From assembly GCA_963701675.1 (NCBI GenBank), contig OY969623.1:4030001-4094000 (forward strand): DNA of 64,000 nt. The letters are read 5' to 3'. The stretch is from G963701675 sp963701675 (lineage in GTDB: Bacteria > Planctomycetota > Planctomycetia > Gemmatales > Gemmataceae). The translations under genes were made by a program, and so were the position numbers. The number at the start of each line of letters is the position of its first letter. The first letter of the stretch is position 1. Below, one piece after another: positions 41,311 to 49,927 of this stretch. The notes under the pieces were generated by a model, which worked only from the letters and a program-made list of their open reading frames with translations, searched no databases and was not told the DNA's origin.

Positions 41311-41479
41311 CCCAGCTCTAGTGCTCCGCAGAACTTTTTTCGCTTGCGATCCTTGCTCGCACGCCGCACAATAGCTGCATTCCGCGCTAGCTCCTGCTCC
41401 CATAAGGGTACTCAACTATGGTTCATGTTCCCGGCTCTCTCTTCTGGAATCGTCCCGCGCTGGTGATGGAGATCGCCCC

Positions 41480-42388
41480 ATGGAAAAAGACGCCACGATA
41501 AGAACGGCTTGCCCGAAGTGCCGCAAGAAGCTGCTCATGCGGCCGGATCAAGCCGGCCGGAGAATCCGGTGTCCGAAGTGCAATCACCGTTTTGGCGGAA
41601 TAATAACGCCGGAGGAATCGAAGCTCACGGGCCACCAAGCAGATTCGGACGAGGTACGGGAGAATGTTTGGTCCAGTGCGAGTGTACACGAAGAAGCCGC
41701 ACACGCGGAGAATGCGAACGAGCTAGTTTTGTCGCCGCAACCGCAACAGCGTCAGAAAAAAGCCAAGGTAAGTGCGAGTTTCACGAAGCCTCACGACATA
41801 GTGTTTGAAGCCCTTTTGCATGCTCTTCGGGCCTGTAATTGTGGAATTGTTCGGCTCGAACGAGCCAACCTACATGCTCGTTTTACGTTGGACGCCCTCG
41901 CCGCGGATGGCACTGAGCATGACTTGTATGTTTTCACTAATATGGCCGGGTACAGCGAGCTTGATATCACAAGCAAAAACCCAGACGAGGCAAATCGGTA
42001 CGACGTATGTTATGCCGCCATTTTGAAAGAGGCTGGCAAGTTTCTGATGTTCGCGAATGAACATTCGCAGGACGCTCCGGCAACGTCACTTCCGCCGCCA
42101 ACTATAAACTTCTATCCGCCGGCCCCACTGTTGTCCTATCGGGATGTAGATGAGTTCGAACCAGAAAGCGTAGGCGGTCGGGTATGCTCGATCCTCTCCT
42201 GCATCTTTGGCGCCGTTGCGTTTCTGTTGTGCCCTCCGCTTTTCGGCATTGCCGGCCTTACACTGGGTATCATCGGGCTGTGTCTTTCCAAGGGCAAAGC
42301 TCTGGGAATCATCGGTGTGTCGCTATCAGTTGTTGGCACTCTCGTGGGCATGATTCTCGGTGCGCTGCTAATGAAGTTCCCGTTTTGA
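41480..42388 (+). CDS. MJ0042-type zinc-ribbon protein with a DUF4190-like membrane tail
   Basis: 302 residues. The zinc ribbon is IRTACPKCRKKLLMRPDQAG then RRIRCPKCNHRFG (C-x2-C twice). Residues about 90-190 form a soluble domain (ALRACNCGIVRLERANLHARF). The last 80 residues contain three helices with ILSCIFGAVAFLLCPPLFG and LGIIGLCLSKGKALGIIGV, like DUF4190. GGAG lies 8 bases before ATG. Planctomycetes often have such ribbon proteins; function unknown. Confidence 0.75.
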   Translation: MEKDATIRTACPKCRKKLLMRPDQAGRRIRCPKCNHRFGGIITPEESKLTGHQADSDEVRENVWSSASVHEEAAHAENANELVLSPQPQQRQKKAKVSASFTKPHDIVFEALLHALRACNCGIVRLERANLHARFTLDALAADGTEHDLYVFTNMAGYSELDITSKNPDEANRYDVCYAAILKEAGKFLMFANEHSQDAPATSLPPPTINFYPPAPLLSYRDVDEFEPESVGGRVCSILSCIFGAVAFLLCPPLFGIAGLTLGIIGLCLSKGKALGIIGVSLSVVGTLVGMILGALLMKFPF

Positions 42389-42474
42389 GAAGATGAGATC
42401 TTTTTACGAGCAACGTTAAACTTCTGGTTGAGGACCTCTTGAGCGAATGCCCTGTTCGGTTCATGATAAAGAAG

Positions 42475-42897
42475 ATGTCAGAAATAGTTATCACCAATCT
42501 GAACGAATCCATCGTCCAGCACTTTCACGAGCGCGCGGTAGCTCACGGTCGCACGCCCGAAGACGAGGCCAAAGCCATTCTGTCCGAAGCCTTACAAAGG
42601 CGAATTCCCAATGGATGGGCAGCGGTCGATGCGATCTACGAACGCCTGGCGGCGTCCGGCCAGACATTTAACAACAGTGGCGACAGGACCGCGACCGATG
42701 TGTGTCGTGGTGCGTCATTGCTGAAAATAGCATCAGTTCAGTTCACACTCACCCTTACTAAGCCTTGTTGGAAGGAAAGCCATGAGCGGACTAGAAGCTC
42801 TGCAATCTGTGCAATTCGTAACCAAGAGAGGCAAGCGCTTCGCCGTCCTCACTGGCGACGACTGGGAGAGCCTAATCGAATGGCTCGAAACCCTTGA
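42475..42897 (+). CDS. FitA-like ribbon-helix-helix antitoxin, orphan with an altered tail
   Basis: From ATG 42475, MSEIVITNLNESIVQHFHER and AVAHGRTPEDEAKAILSEAL form an Arc-type N-terminus and VapB/FitA core of about 75 residues. Thereafter the sequence loses the FitA ending and runs 65 more residues, overlapping the next gene by 116 bases in another frame. No PIN-domain FitB follows, so the toxin appears lost. Confidence 0.6.
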   Translation: MSEIVITNLNESIVQHFHERAVAHGRTPEDEAKAILSEALQRRIPNGWAAVDAIYERLAASGQTFNNSGDRTATDVCRGASLLKIASVQFTLTLTKPCWKESHERTRSSAICAIRNQERQALRRPHWRRLGEPNRMARNP

Positions 42898-43006
42898 AGA
42901 CGTCCGCATCGCCCGGCAAGCTTTTGCGGAATTAAAGGCGGCAAAAGGAAGTCGAAAACGCGCCGGTTGGTTGACATGGGACGCGGTCGAAAGAGAGTTG
43001 GCGTGA
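42782..43006 (+). CDS. Antitoxin of a RelBE/ParDE-type pair
   Basis: 74 residues. VQFVTKRGKRFAVLTGDDWESLIEWLETLEDVRIAR resembles prevent-host-death/RelB-like antitoxins. The stop TGA overlaps the toxin's GTG start (GTGA at 43003-43006), the standard coupling in such operons. Confidence 0.78.
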   Translation: MSGLEALQSVQFVTKRGKRFAVLTGDDWESLIEWLETLEDVRIARQAFAELKAAKGSRKRAGWLTWDAVERELA

Positions 43007-43311
43007 GTCGTTACAAGATATACATCACGCCGGCCGGCTTGAAGGAGATCAAGAGCCTTCCAGGTCACATCCGGCAGAGGGTTCGACGAACGGTAGCCGG
43101 TCTAGCTGATAATCCGCGACCTCCCAAGAGCAGGGAACTTAACATCCCCGACCTTGCCTGCCAAGTGCGCCGCCTAAGATTAGAGCGCTGGCGTGTGGTG
43201 TACGCGGTCACCGAAGCCGATAAGACGGTCGATGTGTTGGCTGTACGAAAGCGGCCGCCGTATGATTACGGAGATTTACAGAGCTTGCTGAAGAATTATC
43301 CGTCTGCCTAA
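43003..43311 (+). CDS. RelE/ParE-family toxin
   Basis: 102 residues from GTG 43003. YKIYITPAGLKEIKSLPGHIRQRV, the RelE-type opening, then LACQVRRLRLERWRVVYAV and VLAVRKRPPYDYGDL. The basic catalytic patch (RLRLERWRVVY) favours mRNA cleavage on the ribosome; gyrase inhibition cannot be excluded. Coupled by overlap to the antitoxin. Confidence 0.87.
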   Translation: MSRYKIYITPAGLKEIKSLPGHIRQRVRRTVAGLADNPRPPKSRELNIPDLACQVRRLRLERWRVVYAVTEADKTVDVLAVRKRPPYDYGDLQSLLKNYPSA

Positions 43312-43406
43312 CGATGTCAGCTTCGGCTTGGCGGATGCACCTGCCACCGATACAAAGCGGAGTGCGTTGCCCTCCACCTCGATGTCATAATTCAGGAGCA
43401 CCCGCC

Positions 43407-43802
43407 ATGCGAATCTGTACCGTTCTGTCGATCTTGCTCGCTTGCTCGCCGCTCTCCGCCGACGATAAGAAACCGCTGCAGATCATTGCGCCGGCCGACG
43501 TATCCAAGTACGTCAACCAAAAGTGCATCGTCGAGATGGAAATCAAATCCGTCGGCAAGTCGAACGACGGCAAGCTGATATTTCTCAACTCCGAGGAGAG
43601 CTTCAAGGACAAAGCCAACTTCGGCGTGGTCGTCGACGGGAGCGCTCAGGAGAAACTGAAAGACGCCAAGATCACTGATCCGGGAACGCACTTCTTGAAA
43701 ACGAAAGTGCGCGTGACCGGAACGATCACGTTATACAAGGAACGGCCGCAACTACGGCTCGAAGGCGCGGAACAGATTCAGATCGTGGAGAGGAAGAAGT
43801 AA
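43407..43802 (+). CDS. Small secreted protein, possible OB fold
   Basis: 131 residues from ATG 43407 (GGAG 8 bases upstream). Signal peptide 1-18 (MRICTVLSILLACSPLSA). The mature part alternates strands: CIVEMEIKSVGKSNDGKLIFLNS, KANFGVVVDG, TKVRVTGTITLYKERPQLRLEG, a pattern like the OB-fold in nucleic-acid-binding or tRNA-anti domains. The start at 43314 adds non-signal residues. The gap 43803-44124 has no supported gene. Confidence 0.6.
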   Translation: MRICTVLSILLACSPLSADDKKPLQIIAPADVSKYVNQKCIVEMEIKSVGKSNDGKLIFLNSEESFKDKANFGVVVDGSAQEKLKDAKITDPGTHFLKTKVRVTGTITLYKERPQLRLEGAEQIQIVERKK

Positions 43803-44124
43803 TCTCTAGCAGCATGTCCCATGTGCTAGTCACGGAGTGTGTACCTTGCCGGCGCTCGGTACGGAGACGCAACAGCGTCGTGATCCATCCATCGACGTCG
43901 AGTCGCCACAGACGCCCGCCTGGCTTGGCCATCTCGCATGGGCCGCGTTCGCCCTCTTGGCCGGATATCTCCTTTTCTGCCACGGATGCCACAGCGATGT
44001 AGACGATGAACTTGTAGTGTTGACCCTCGGCTTTCCGCGCCTTCGAGCTCCCACAAAACCTGGAGTGGATGGTTAATTGAATCGATCCACTACGGTATGA
44101 AGACTGTAGTCGAGGGCGCCTTCT

Positions 44125-44928
44125 ATGAAACCGCTCCAAGCAACGACGACCGCGAATTCAATGCGCCGGTTCATGACGGCCGAGTGGCTCCATCTCTTGA
44201 TGCTTAACTACGAAATCGACCCGTCGGTCATCCGGCCATTGGCGCCGCTTGGAACCGAGCTTGATACCTGGAATGGCCGAACCTTCGTAAGCATGGTGGC
44301 ATTTCGCTACCGAAACACGCGGATCTGGGGCGTGCCGATCCCCTTCCACCGCCACTTCAGTGAGATCAATTTGCGGTTCTATGTCCGCCGACGGACAGAG
44401 GCGGGTTGGCGCCGCGGCGTCGTTTTCATCAAGGAAGTTGTCCCGCTACGAGCTGTGGCAAGCATCGCCCGCTGGCTCTACAACGAGAACTTCGTTCGCC
44501 ATCGCATGCGCTTTGAGCTCACGTTGCCGGATGCAGCCACCCGCCGGCCGGGGCGTGTGATGTACGGATGGCAGAGCAAAACGTCCGAAAATGTCATGCG
44601 TGCCGAGTTTCAAGGTGAGGCGCGGTTGCCTGCGCCGAACTCGGAGGAGGAGTTCATCACCGAGCATTATTGGGGTTATTCCGTCCTGCGCGACGGCAGT
44701 ACCTGCGAATATCGCGTGGATCACCCGCCCTGGCGAGTTTGGCGGGCGGTGAACGCCGAATTCAAGTGCGACGTAAAGAGCTTCTACGGCTGCGAATTCG
44801 AGTCCGCACTGAGCAGCACTCCCGCGTCAGCGTTCATCGCCGACGGGTCCGCCATCGTGGTGTATCGAGGGGAACGGATAGGCCAAGCCCACGGACCGCT
44901 GTCCGTGGGCTTGGAAGCGCACAACTAA
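44125..44928 (+). CDS. DUF2071 (YqjF-type) protein
   Basis: 267 residues. FMTAEWLHLLMLNYEIDP, LGTELDTWNGRTFVSMVAFRY, FSEINLRFYVRR and FEGEARLPAPNSEEEFITEHYWGY (split by short variation) define DUF2071, an acetoacetate-decarboxylase-like fold of unknown function. The stop overlaps by 4 bases the stop of the convergent tricorn gene. Confidence 0.85.
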   Translation: MKPLQATTTANSMRRFMTAEWLHLLMLNYEIDPSVIRPLAPLGTELDTWNGRTFVSMVAFRYRNTRIWGVPIPFHRHFSEINLRFYVRRRTEAGWRRGVVFIKEVVPLRAVASIARWLYNENFVRHRMRFELTLPDAATRRPGRVMYGWQSKTSENVMRAEFQGEARLPAPNSEEEFITEHYWGYSVLRDGSTCEYRVDHPPWRVWRAVNAEFKCDVKSFYGCEFESALSSTPASAFIADGSAIVVYRGERIGQAHGPLSVGLEAHN

Positions 44929-46586
44929 CGCCGCACGTCCGCAGCTTTGTTCTTCATCTCCGCCCGGACGACTTCGACCGCCTTTTCGAGCTGGGCGTCA
45001 CGGCCCTTCAGGAAATCCTCGGGCGTGTTGTCGACATAAATGTCCGGTGGCACGCCGTAGTTTTCCAGGTTCTGGCCGCTCACGTTCCACAGCCCCGAAC
45101 TCGGCGTGCGGATCGAGGAGCCGTCCATCATCTGGTATGAGCCAGTGCCGATCACGGCGCCGTACGTCGTGACGCCCACGACTTTGCCGAGCTTGAGCGT
45201 GCGGAAGCCGTCGGGAAATACTTCGGCATCGGACGTTGAGCGTTCGTTGGCCATGACGACCATGGGACCGAAGAACCCACGGAACGGGCGGGCCACTTGG
45301 TTCGAGTCGCGCACCCTCGTGTATTGGTACTGTTTCTGTTGTAGGATTTGCAGCAGTTCCTGGTCGATGTTGCCGCCCGGATTGAAACGTTGGTCGATGA
45401 CCAGTCCCTTCTTATTGGACAGGGCCGCGAGGTCCTTCTCGAACTGGCGCAGCGAGGTTTCGTTCATCTGGCGAATGTGCAGATAGCCGATTTCGCCATT
45501 TGACATTTTGTCGACCATCGTCCGGCGGTCGGCGACCCATTTCTCGTACTGCATGTTGCCGTGCTGTGAAACGCTTACCGGCGTTATCTTGGACTTCCAG
45601 GCGCCTTCCGTCGTGGGTTTCGAGTTGACGGTGAACTCGATTTTGTTGCCGGCAGCTTCAGCGTAATGCTTCCAGTAGTTTTCGCCGGCCTTCAGATCAT
45701 GGCCGTCGATGGCCAGGATGAAATCGCCGTTGTTGATTTTGACATAGTCCTTGTCGGCCGGCCCGTTCTTGTAGACGTGCGCGACCTTGTAGAAGCCGCT
45801 GCTGTCTGGCTCGAGGTCAAAGCCGGGGAATCGCGCATCCGCTCGGCCACCACCGCCTCGACGTCCGCCGCCACCTCCGCCGCCGCTCAAACCGGTGTGC
45901 GATGCGTTGAGTTCGCCGATCATCATGTTGACGACATCTTGCATGTCGTCCGCGCTTGAGGCATGGTCAAGCAACGACTCGTAGTGACCACGCATCTTTT
46001 CCCAATCGACACCGTGCATCTTGTCGTCGTAAAAGCGGAATTTCATGACGCGCCAGGCTTCGTTGAACACCTGTTTGCGTCGGGCACGGTTATCGATTTC
46101 GACACGGGCCGTGAAGTTGACGCGCCGGCCAGCGCCGCCCGCCGTCGCGGTTGAGCCTTCCGCCGCCGGGGCGCCACCGCCGCCACCACCGCCACGACGG
46201 CCGCCGAGCGCCGCGCTTGCTGCGCCACTCGATGAGCCGCCGCTCGGAACGGAAATGTAATAGATGCCGTTGCTCTGGCGATAGTAGAGCGATCGGCCGT
46301 CTTTCGTGAATTGCAAGTTGGAAAAGCCGCCGAGACCGCCGCGCCGGCCGGGAGATTCCTCTTCTTCCGTGGTGGATTGTCCCGCTTGAGTGACGCGCGT
46401 CTGGCGCTCGCCATCGATGCCGATGGTCCAAAGCGACTGCGCCGAGCGGCCGCCTTCGGTTCCAAAAGTGGAAAAGGCTACCGTTTGGCCGTCCGGCGAA
46501 ACGGCCACACTGCCGATGTTGTCGGCGAGGCGAGTCAATTGCCGAATGCGCCGGCTGAGGCGATCGAAATCGATCTTAACTTCCAC
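44925..46586 (-). CDS. Tricorn-like protease, PDZ and S41 peptidase half (second frame)
   Basis: The sequence from KIDFDRLSRRIRQLTRLADN is the second beta-propeller repeat of tricorn, then a low-complexity Gly/Ala insertion (about residues 125-165), the catalytic linker RKQVFNEAWRVMKFRFYDDKMHG, a PDZ domain, and the S41 core with NERSTSDAEVFPDGFR (nucleophilic Ser) and GVTTYGAVIGTG. The ORF's first GTG is in mid-protein, so this half belongs to the gene ahead of it. It would degrade peptides in the periplasm. Confidence 0.83.
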   Translation of the reverse strand: MEVKIDFDRLSRRIRQLTRLADNIGSVAVSPDGQTVAFSTFGTEGGRSAQSLWTIGIDGERQTRVTQAGQSTTEEEESPGRRGGLGGFSNLQFTKDGRSLYYRQSNGIYYISVPSGGSSSGAASAALGGRRGGGGGGGAPAAEGSTATAGGAGRRVNFTARVEIDNRARRKQVFNEAWRVMKFRFYDDKMHGVDWEKMRGHYESLLDHASSADDMQDVVNMMIGELNASHTGLSGGGGGGGRRGGGGRADARFPGFDLEPDSSGFYKVAHVYKNGPADKDYVKINNGDFILAIDGHDLKAGENYWKHYAEAAGNKIEFTVNSKPTTEGAWKSKITPVSVSQHGNMQYEKWVADRRTMVDKMSNGEIGYLHIRQMNETSLRQFEKDLAALSNKKGLVIDQRFNPGGNIDQELLQILQQKQYQYTRVRDSNQVARPFRGFFGPMVVMANERSTSDAEVFPDGFRTLKLGKVVGVTTYGAVIGTGSYQMMDGSSIRTPSSGLWNVSGQNLENYGVPPDIYVDNTPEDFLKGRDAQLEKAVEVVRAEMKNKAADVRR

Positions 46587-48394
46587 CTTGGCCGGGTGCC
46601 CGTGGCGCGACGGCCGCCGGGCGGTGTTTCGCCATCGCCCTCTCGGGCGGGTTCATCACCCGAAGCGAGGGGATTTCTTCGGCCACGATTGCGCCGTTCT
46701 GCCTTCTGGGCTTCTTCCTCACTATCAATGCCGCGACTTGCCGCGTCCTGATCCTCGGCTTGCAGCGAAACGACATAGAGTTGCGCCGTCGAACGGCCCA
46801 TTTGTCCGATGTTGCCCACATCCATTCCCGACATGAACACGATTCGTTTTCCGTCACCGGTCCACAGTGCGCCGCTCTCACTGTAGTACGTGTCATCCGT
46901 GATGCGGTGCTCCTTGCCCCCCTCCGCCGAAATGATAAAGACGTGCGGCAGAAGGTTTTCGCCGGCCTTCGCAAAGCAAATCCACTTTCCGTCGGGCGAC
47001 CACTGCGGGTTCTGGATGGCGTTCCCACCAAAACTCCCTACCGCCGCTTTCGCCACTTCCTTGGTGCTTCCATCTTCCATCTGGTAGACGTAGAGTTTCT
47101 TGTCTGCGCCCGTGTACAGAATTGCGTTCGAATCCGGCGACCACTGAACCTGGCTCTTGGGCGTGTCGCCGTTAGAGATTTGCTTGAGTTGGCCGCCGCG
47201 CTCGTCGCAAATCCACACGTCTTCTTGGCCGTTCTGATCGCTCGTGAAAGCAATCCACTTCCCGTCCGGAGACCATCTCGGCTGACCTTCCCGCGTGCTC
47301 GACGTCCGGGTCAATCGTTGGACATCTCCGCGATCCGTGGCGATCGTAAACAACTCGCCGTTGGTCGTGATGACGGCCCGCTTTCCGGAGGGCGACAAAT
47401 GGAAAGCATCCGCCTCGCCCTCGGAAGTAACCGTCTCCAGGTTGTTGTCTTTCTCATCCACGGAGAGATTGATTTTGATTTCTTTTGTTTGTCCCGACGG
47501 GACATCCAGCTTCCAAAGTCCGAACCCTTCTTCATAAACAATGGTCTTGCCGTCGGCGGAAATGGATGGGAAAAAGAGCGAGCCGCTCGTGTGCCGCGTT
47601 ACCTGCTCGGGTTCACCACCGTTTTCCTTGACGCGCCAAATGTTGCTGGTAGATTTCATCGCTTCCGGGCTGCCGGCCTTGGCCATCACGTCGCGGTCGG
47701 AGACGAAATAGATGTAGCCGTTGGCGTACATGGGCCACATGTTGTTCGGCTTCATGTCGTCGGAAAGATCGGCATCCAGGATCCGCCGGTAAGTCTTGCT
47801 GGTAAGGTCCATTACCCACAAATCGGCCGAGTAGCTGCCGCGATAGTGCTTGCGTGACCACGGGGCCGGATGGCGATTGAACGCGAACTTTTGCCCGTCC
47901 GGCGAGTAATTGCCCCAGTAGCCCCAATCCGTAGGCAACGGCTGTTCCAAACCGCCGTCGACGGGCACTTCATACAAGTTCGGCGTACCCGGATAAAGGA
48001 GGCCACGCGCCGAGGTAAAAACGATGCGCTTGGAATCACGTGACCACCCGACCACGGTGTCACCGGCGGAATGATAAGTCAAGCGTTTGGCAACGCCACC
48101 CGCTGCTGGAATCACGAATACGTCAGTGCTTCCATAACGGGATGAAGAGAAGGCAATCCACTTACCGTCCGGCGAGAAGCGTGGATTGGTCGAGCGCGCC
48201 CGGTGCGCCGTCAGGCGAATCGGATGGGATCCGTCCTCGGCTGTCTTCCACAGATCGCCGGCATAGCTAAAGACAACCTGTCCATTGTGGTAGTCCGGGT
48301 GCCGAGCGAGCTTGATTTCGCCGCTCCAAGCTGGCGCCGCAAGAAGCAAACACGAGAACAACGCCAACGGCAGCCGGAACAACATCGCGTTCAT
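46535..48394 (-). CDS. Tricorn-like protease, signal peptide and beta-propeller half (first frame)
   Basis: Signal peptide 1-24 (LPLALFSCLLLAAPAWSG). Residues 25-540 carry WD40/TolB-like repeats ending in RFSPDGKWIAFSS-type units, at least six. A charged linker (EEEAQKAERRNRGRR) follows. The frame departs from the family near 46600-46640 and ends as noise. GGAG lies 9 bases before ATG 48394. Together with the downstream frame the protein would be about 1100 residues, the normal tricorn-like size. Confidence 0.83.
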   Translation of the reverse strand: MNAMLFRLPLALFSCLLLAAPAWSGEIKLARHPDYHNGQVVFSYAGDLWKTAEDGSHPIRLTAHRARSTNPRFSPDGKWIAFSSSRYGSTDVFVIPAAGGVAKRLTYHSAGDTVVGWSRDSKRIVFTSARGLLYPGTPNLYEVPVDGGLEQPLPTDWGYWGNYSPDGQKFAFNRHPAPWSRKHYRGSYSADLWVMDLTSKTYRRILDADLSDDMKPNNMWPMYANGYIYFVSDRDVMAKAGSPEAMKSTSNIWRVKENGGEPEQVTRHTSGSLFFPSISADGKTIVYEEGFGLWKLDVPSGQTKEIKINLSVDEKDNNLETVTSEGEADAFHLSPSGKRAVITTNGELFTIATDRGDVQRLTRTSSTREGQPRWSPDGKWIAFTSDQNGQEDVWICDERGGQLKQISNGDTPKSQVQWSPDSNAILYTGADKKLYVYQMEDGSTKEVAKAAVGSFGGNAIQNPQWSPDGKWICFAKAGENLLPHVFIISAEGGKEHRITDDTYYSESGALWTGDGKRIVFMSGMDVGNIGQMGRSTAQLYVVSLQAEDQDAASRGIDSEEEAQKAERRNRGRRNPLASGDEPAREGDGETPPGGRRATGTRPRWKLRSISIASAGAFGN

Positions 48395-48555
48395 GGAAAA
48401 CGTCTCCGTGAGAAGTGACGTAGGGAGTTATTGCGCATACTACTATGGGGACGTTGTACCGCTGGCAACCATTCATTAGACATTCCCGCGAGATTGCGAT
48501 ATGCTCGTTGTTTGGTTCCAACTTTGCGCGAGAAAGGATTGTTAAGGAGCACTCA

Positions 48556-49134
48556 ATGAATGACTCACCGTTGACACGCCGCACATTCATACGTACCGCA
48601 CTAGGCGCCACGGCAGTGATTGCCACGGGGCTGCCAAGCCAGGCTCAAGAGCGTGACCTTCCGCCGACGCCCGGTAATCCCCAAGGACCCTATTACAAGG
48701 CGGGAGCGCCATTCCGTAACCAATTGTTCGACGACGACGAACCCGGCGATTGGCTCTATGTTTCGGGCCGAGTCGTGACCACGACCGGGAAACCTATTCC
48801 GCGGGGCCTCCTTGATGTGTGGCAATGCGATGATGGCGGCGTCTACGACAATACCAGTCCCGAGTACCGTGGACGCGGCCGGCTGTTTACCGACAAGCAA
48901 GGCAACTACTGGTTTCGAACCATTTGGCCGGGGCACTATCCCGGCCGCACGGCTCATATCCACGTCAAAGTCAGTCACCCGCGTGGTTTCCAAGCCTTGA
49001 CCACGCAACTCTACTTCAAGGGCGATCCCCTGAACGACAACGACGGTTCGTATCTGCCCGAGTTAGAAATGGACCCCGTGCTGATTGACGGCACCTATTA
49101 CGGCACTTTCCAGTTCGTCTTGGCGAAACTGTAA
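48556..49134 (+). CDS. Tat-exported intradiol ring-cleavage dioxygenase-like protein
   Basis: 192 residues from ATG 48556 (AAGGAG 5 bases upstream). Twin-arginine signal LTRRTFIRTALGATAVIA. The dioxygenase core has the Fe(III) Tyr in GGVYDNTSPEYRG and the Tyr-His-His set in GHYPGRTAHIHVKV. Such proteins cleave catechol or hydroxyquinol between the hydroxyls; export suggests an extracellular aromatic substrate. No other aromatic genes are near. Confidence 0.87.
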   Translation: MNDSPLTRRTFIRTALGATAVIATGLPSQAQERDLPPTPGNPQGPYYKAGAPFRNQLFDDDEPGDWLYVSGRVVTTTGKPIPRGLLDVWQCDDGGVYDNTSPEYRGRGRLFTDKQGNYWFRTIWPGHYPGRTAHIHVKVSHPRGFQALTTQLYFKGDPLNDNDGSYLPELEMDPVLIDGTYYGTFQFVLAKL

Positions 49135-49159
49135 GGCCCGGAGTTGGTAATGCGGCAAT

Positions 49160-49927
49160 ATGGCTGATTTACTTCAGCGCGGCATCATTGTCGAAGAACC
49201 GGAGCCACAATTCTACCGGGTCCACCTCGATGCCGGGCGTGAAGTCCTCGCCCGGCTTTCGCGTTTCCATTTCGGCAGCGGTGTCGCAGACTTGGAGCGC
49301 ATCGAGGCACTCCAACCAGGCGCAACCGTGAGCATCCGCATTTCCTCGACTGACCCATCTGCCGGGTGGGTGGTTCAAACGGTCGATACAAAGGCGGAGT
49401 GGGATACATCCACCAATCCCGCAGCTTTGCTCGAGACCATTCGAGAAAGAGCCGACGAGCGATCCCTACGATTATTCGCCTGCATGTGTTGCGGAGAGAT
49501 CAAGAACTTGATTCCGGACGGGCCGCATCGGCGGTTGATCGACGTGACGAAAGCGTTTGCGGAGGGACGATGCAACGCGTCCGAGCTAAAGGCCGCTACG
49601 GCCGCGGGCAACGAGGAGGAACGAGTTATCGGCGACCTGGCTCATGACACCGAGGGCGACCCGGTGCGCGGACCAGAACTTGCGGCTGTTGCGAAGGCCA
49701 TTTGGGCCGTCCGCACCGCCGCACACGTCGACATGCCGGACGCCGGTTTCGAGATCGCGCTAGACACTGCACGCGCTTGCGCAGAAGCCGTTGGTCTGCA
49801 CGCGAAATCGTCGAACGCGGCAACGTTGGACAACGGCGCTGCGGCTTTCGAGGCAGCGGCTGCATCGCAGGCCGATCTTGTACGCCACCTGTTTCCTAAT
49901 CCATTTTCCTACAAAGCGTCTACCTAG
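49160..49927 (+). CDS. Two-domain protein: IF1/S1-like OB fold plus a Gemmata-type LRLFACMCC domain
   Basis: 255 residues. Residues 1-75 (LLQRGIIVEEPEPQFYRVHL and VSIRISSTDPSAGWVVQ) resemble initiation factor IF-1. From about 90, ERSLRLFACMCCGEIKNLIP, HRRLIDVTKAFAEGRCNASEL and the end ADLVRHLFPNPF match a domain I know from many Gemmata-relative proteins. The pairing is unusual. Function unknown. Confidence 0.6.
   Translation: MADLLQRGIIVEEPEPQFYRVHLDAGREVLARLSRFHFGSGVADLERIEALQPGATVSIRISSTDPSAGWVVQTVDTKAEWDTSTNPAALLETIRERADERSLRLFACMCCGEIKNLIPDGPHRRLIDVTKAFAEGRCNASELKAATAAGNEEERVIGDLAHDTEGDPVRGPELAAVAKAIWAVRTAAHVDMPDAGFEIALDTARACAEAVGLHAKSSNAATLDNGAAAFEAAAASQADLVRHLFPNPFSYKAST

Noticed and set aside
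43803..44124. Frames on both strands in the gap before the DUF2071 gene
   Set aside because: A plus-strand frame has one hydrophobic run and a minus-strand frame is long, but neither has a ribosome site or family likeness. I see no supported gene here.
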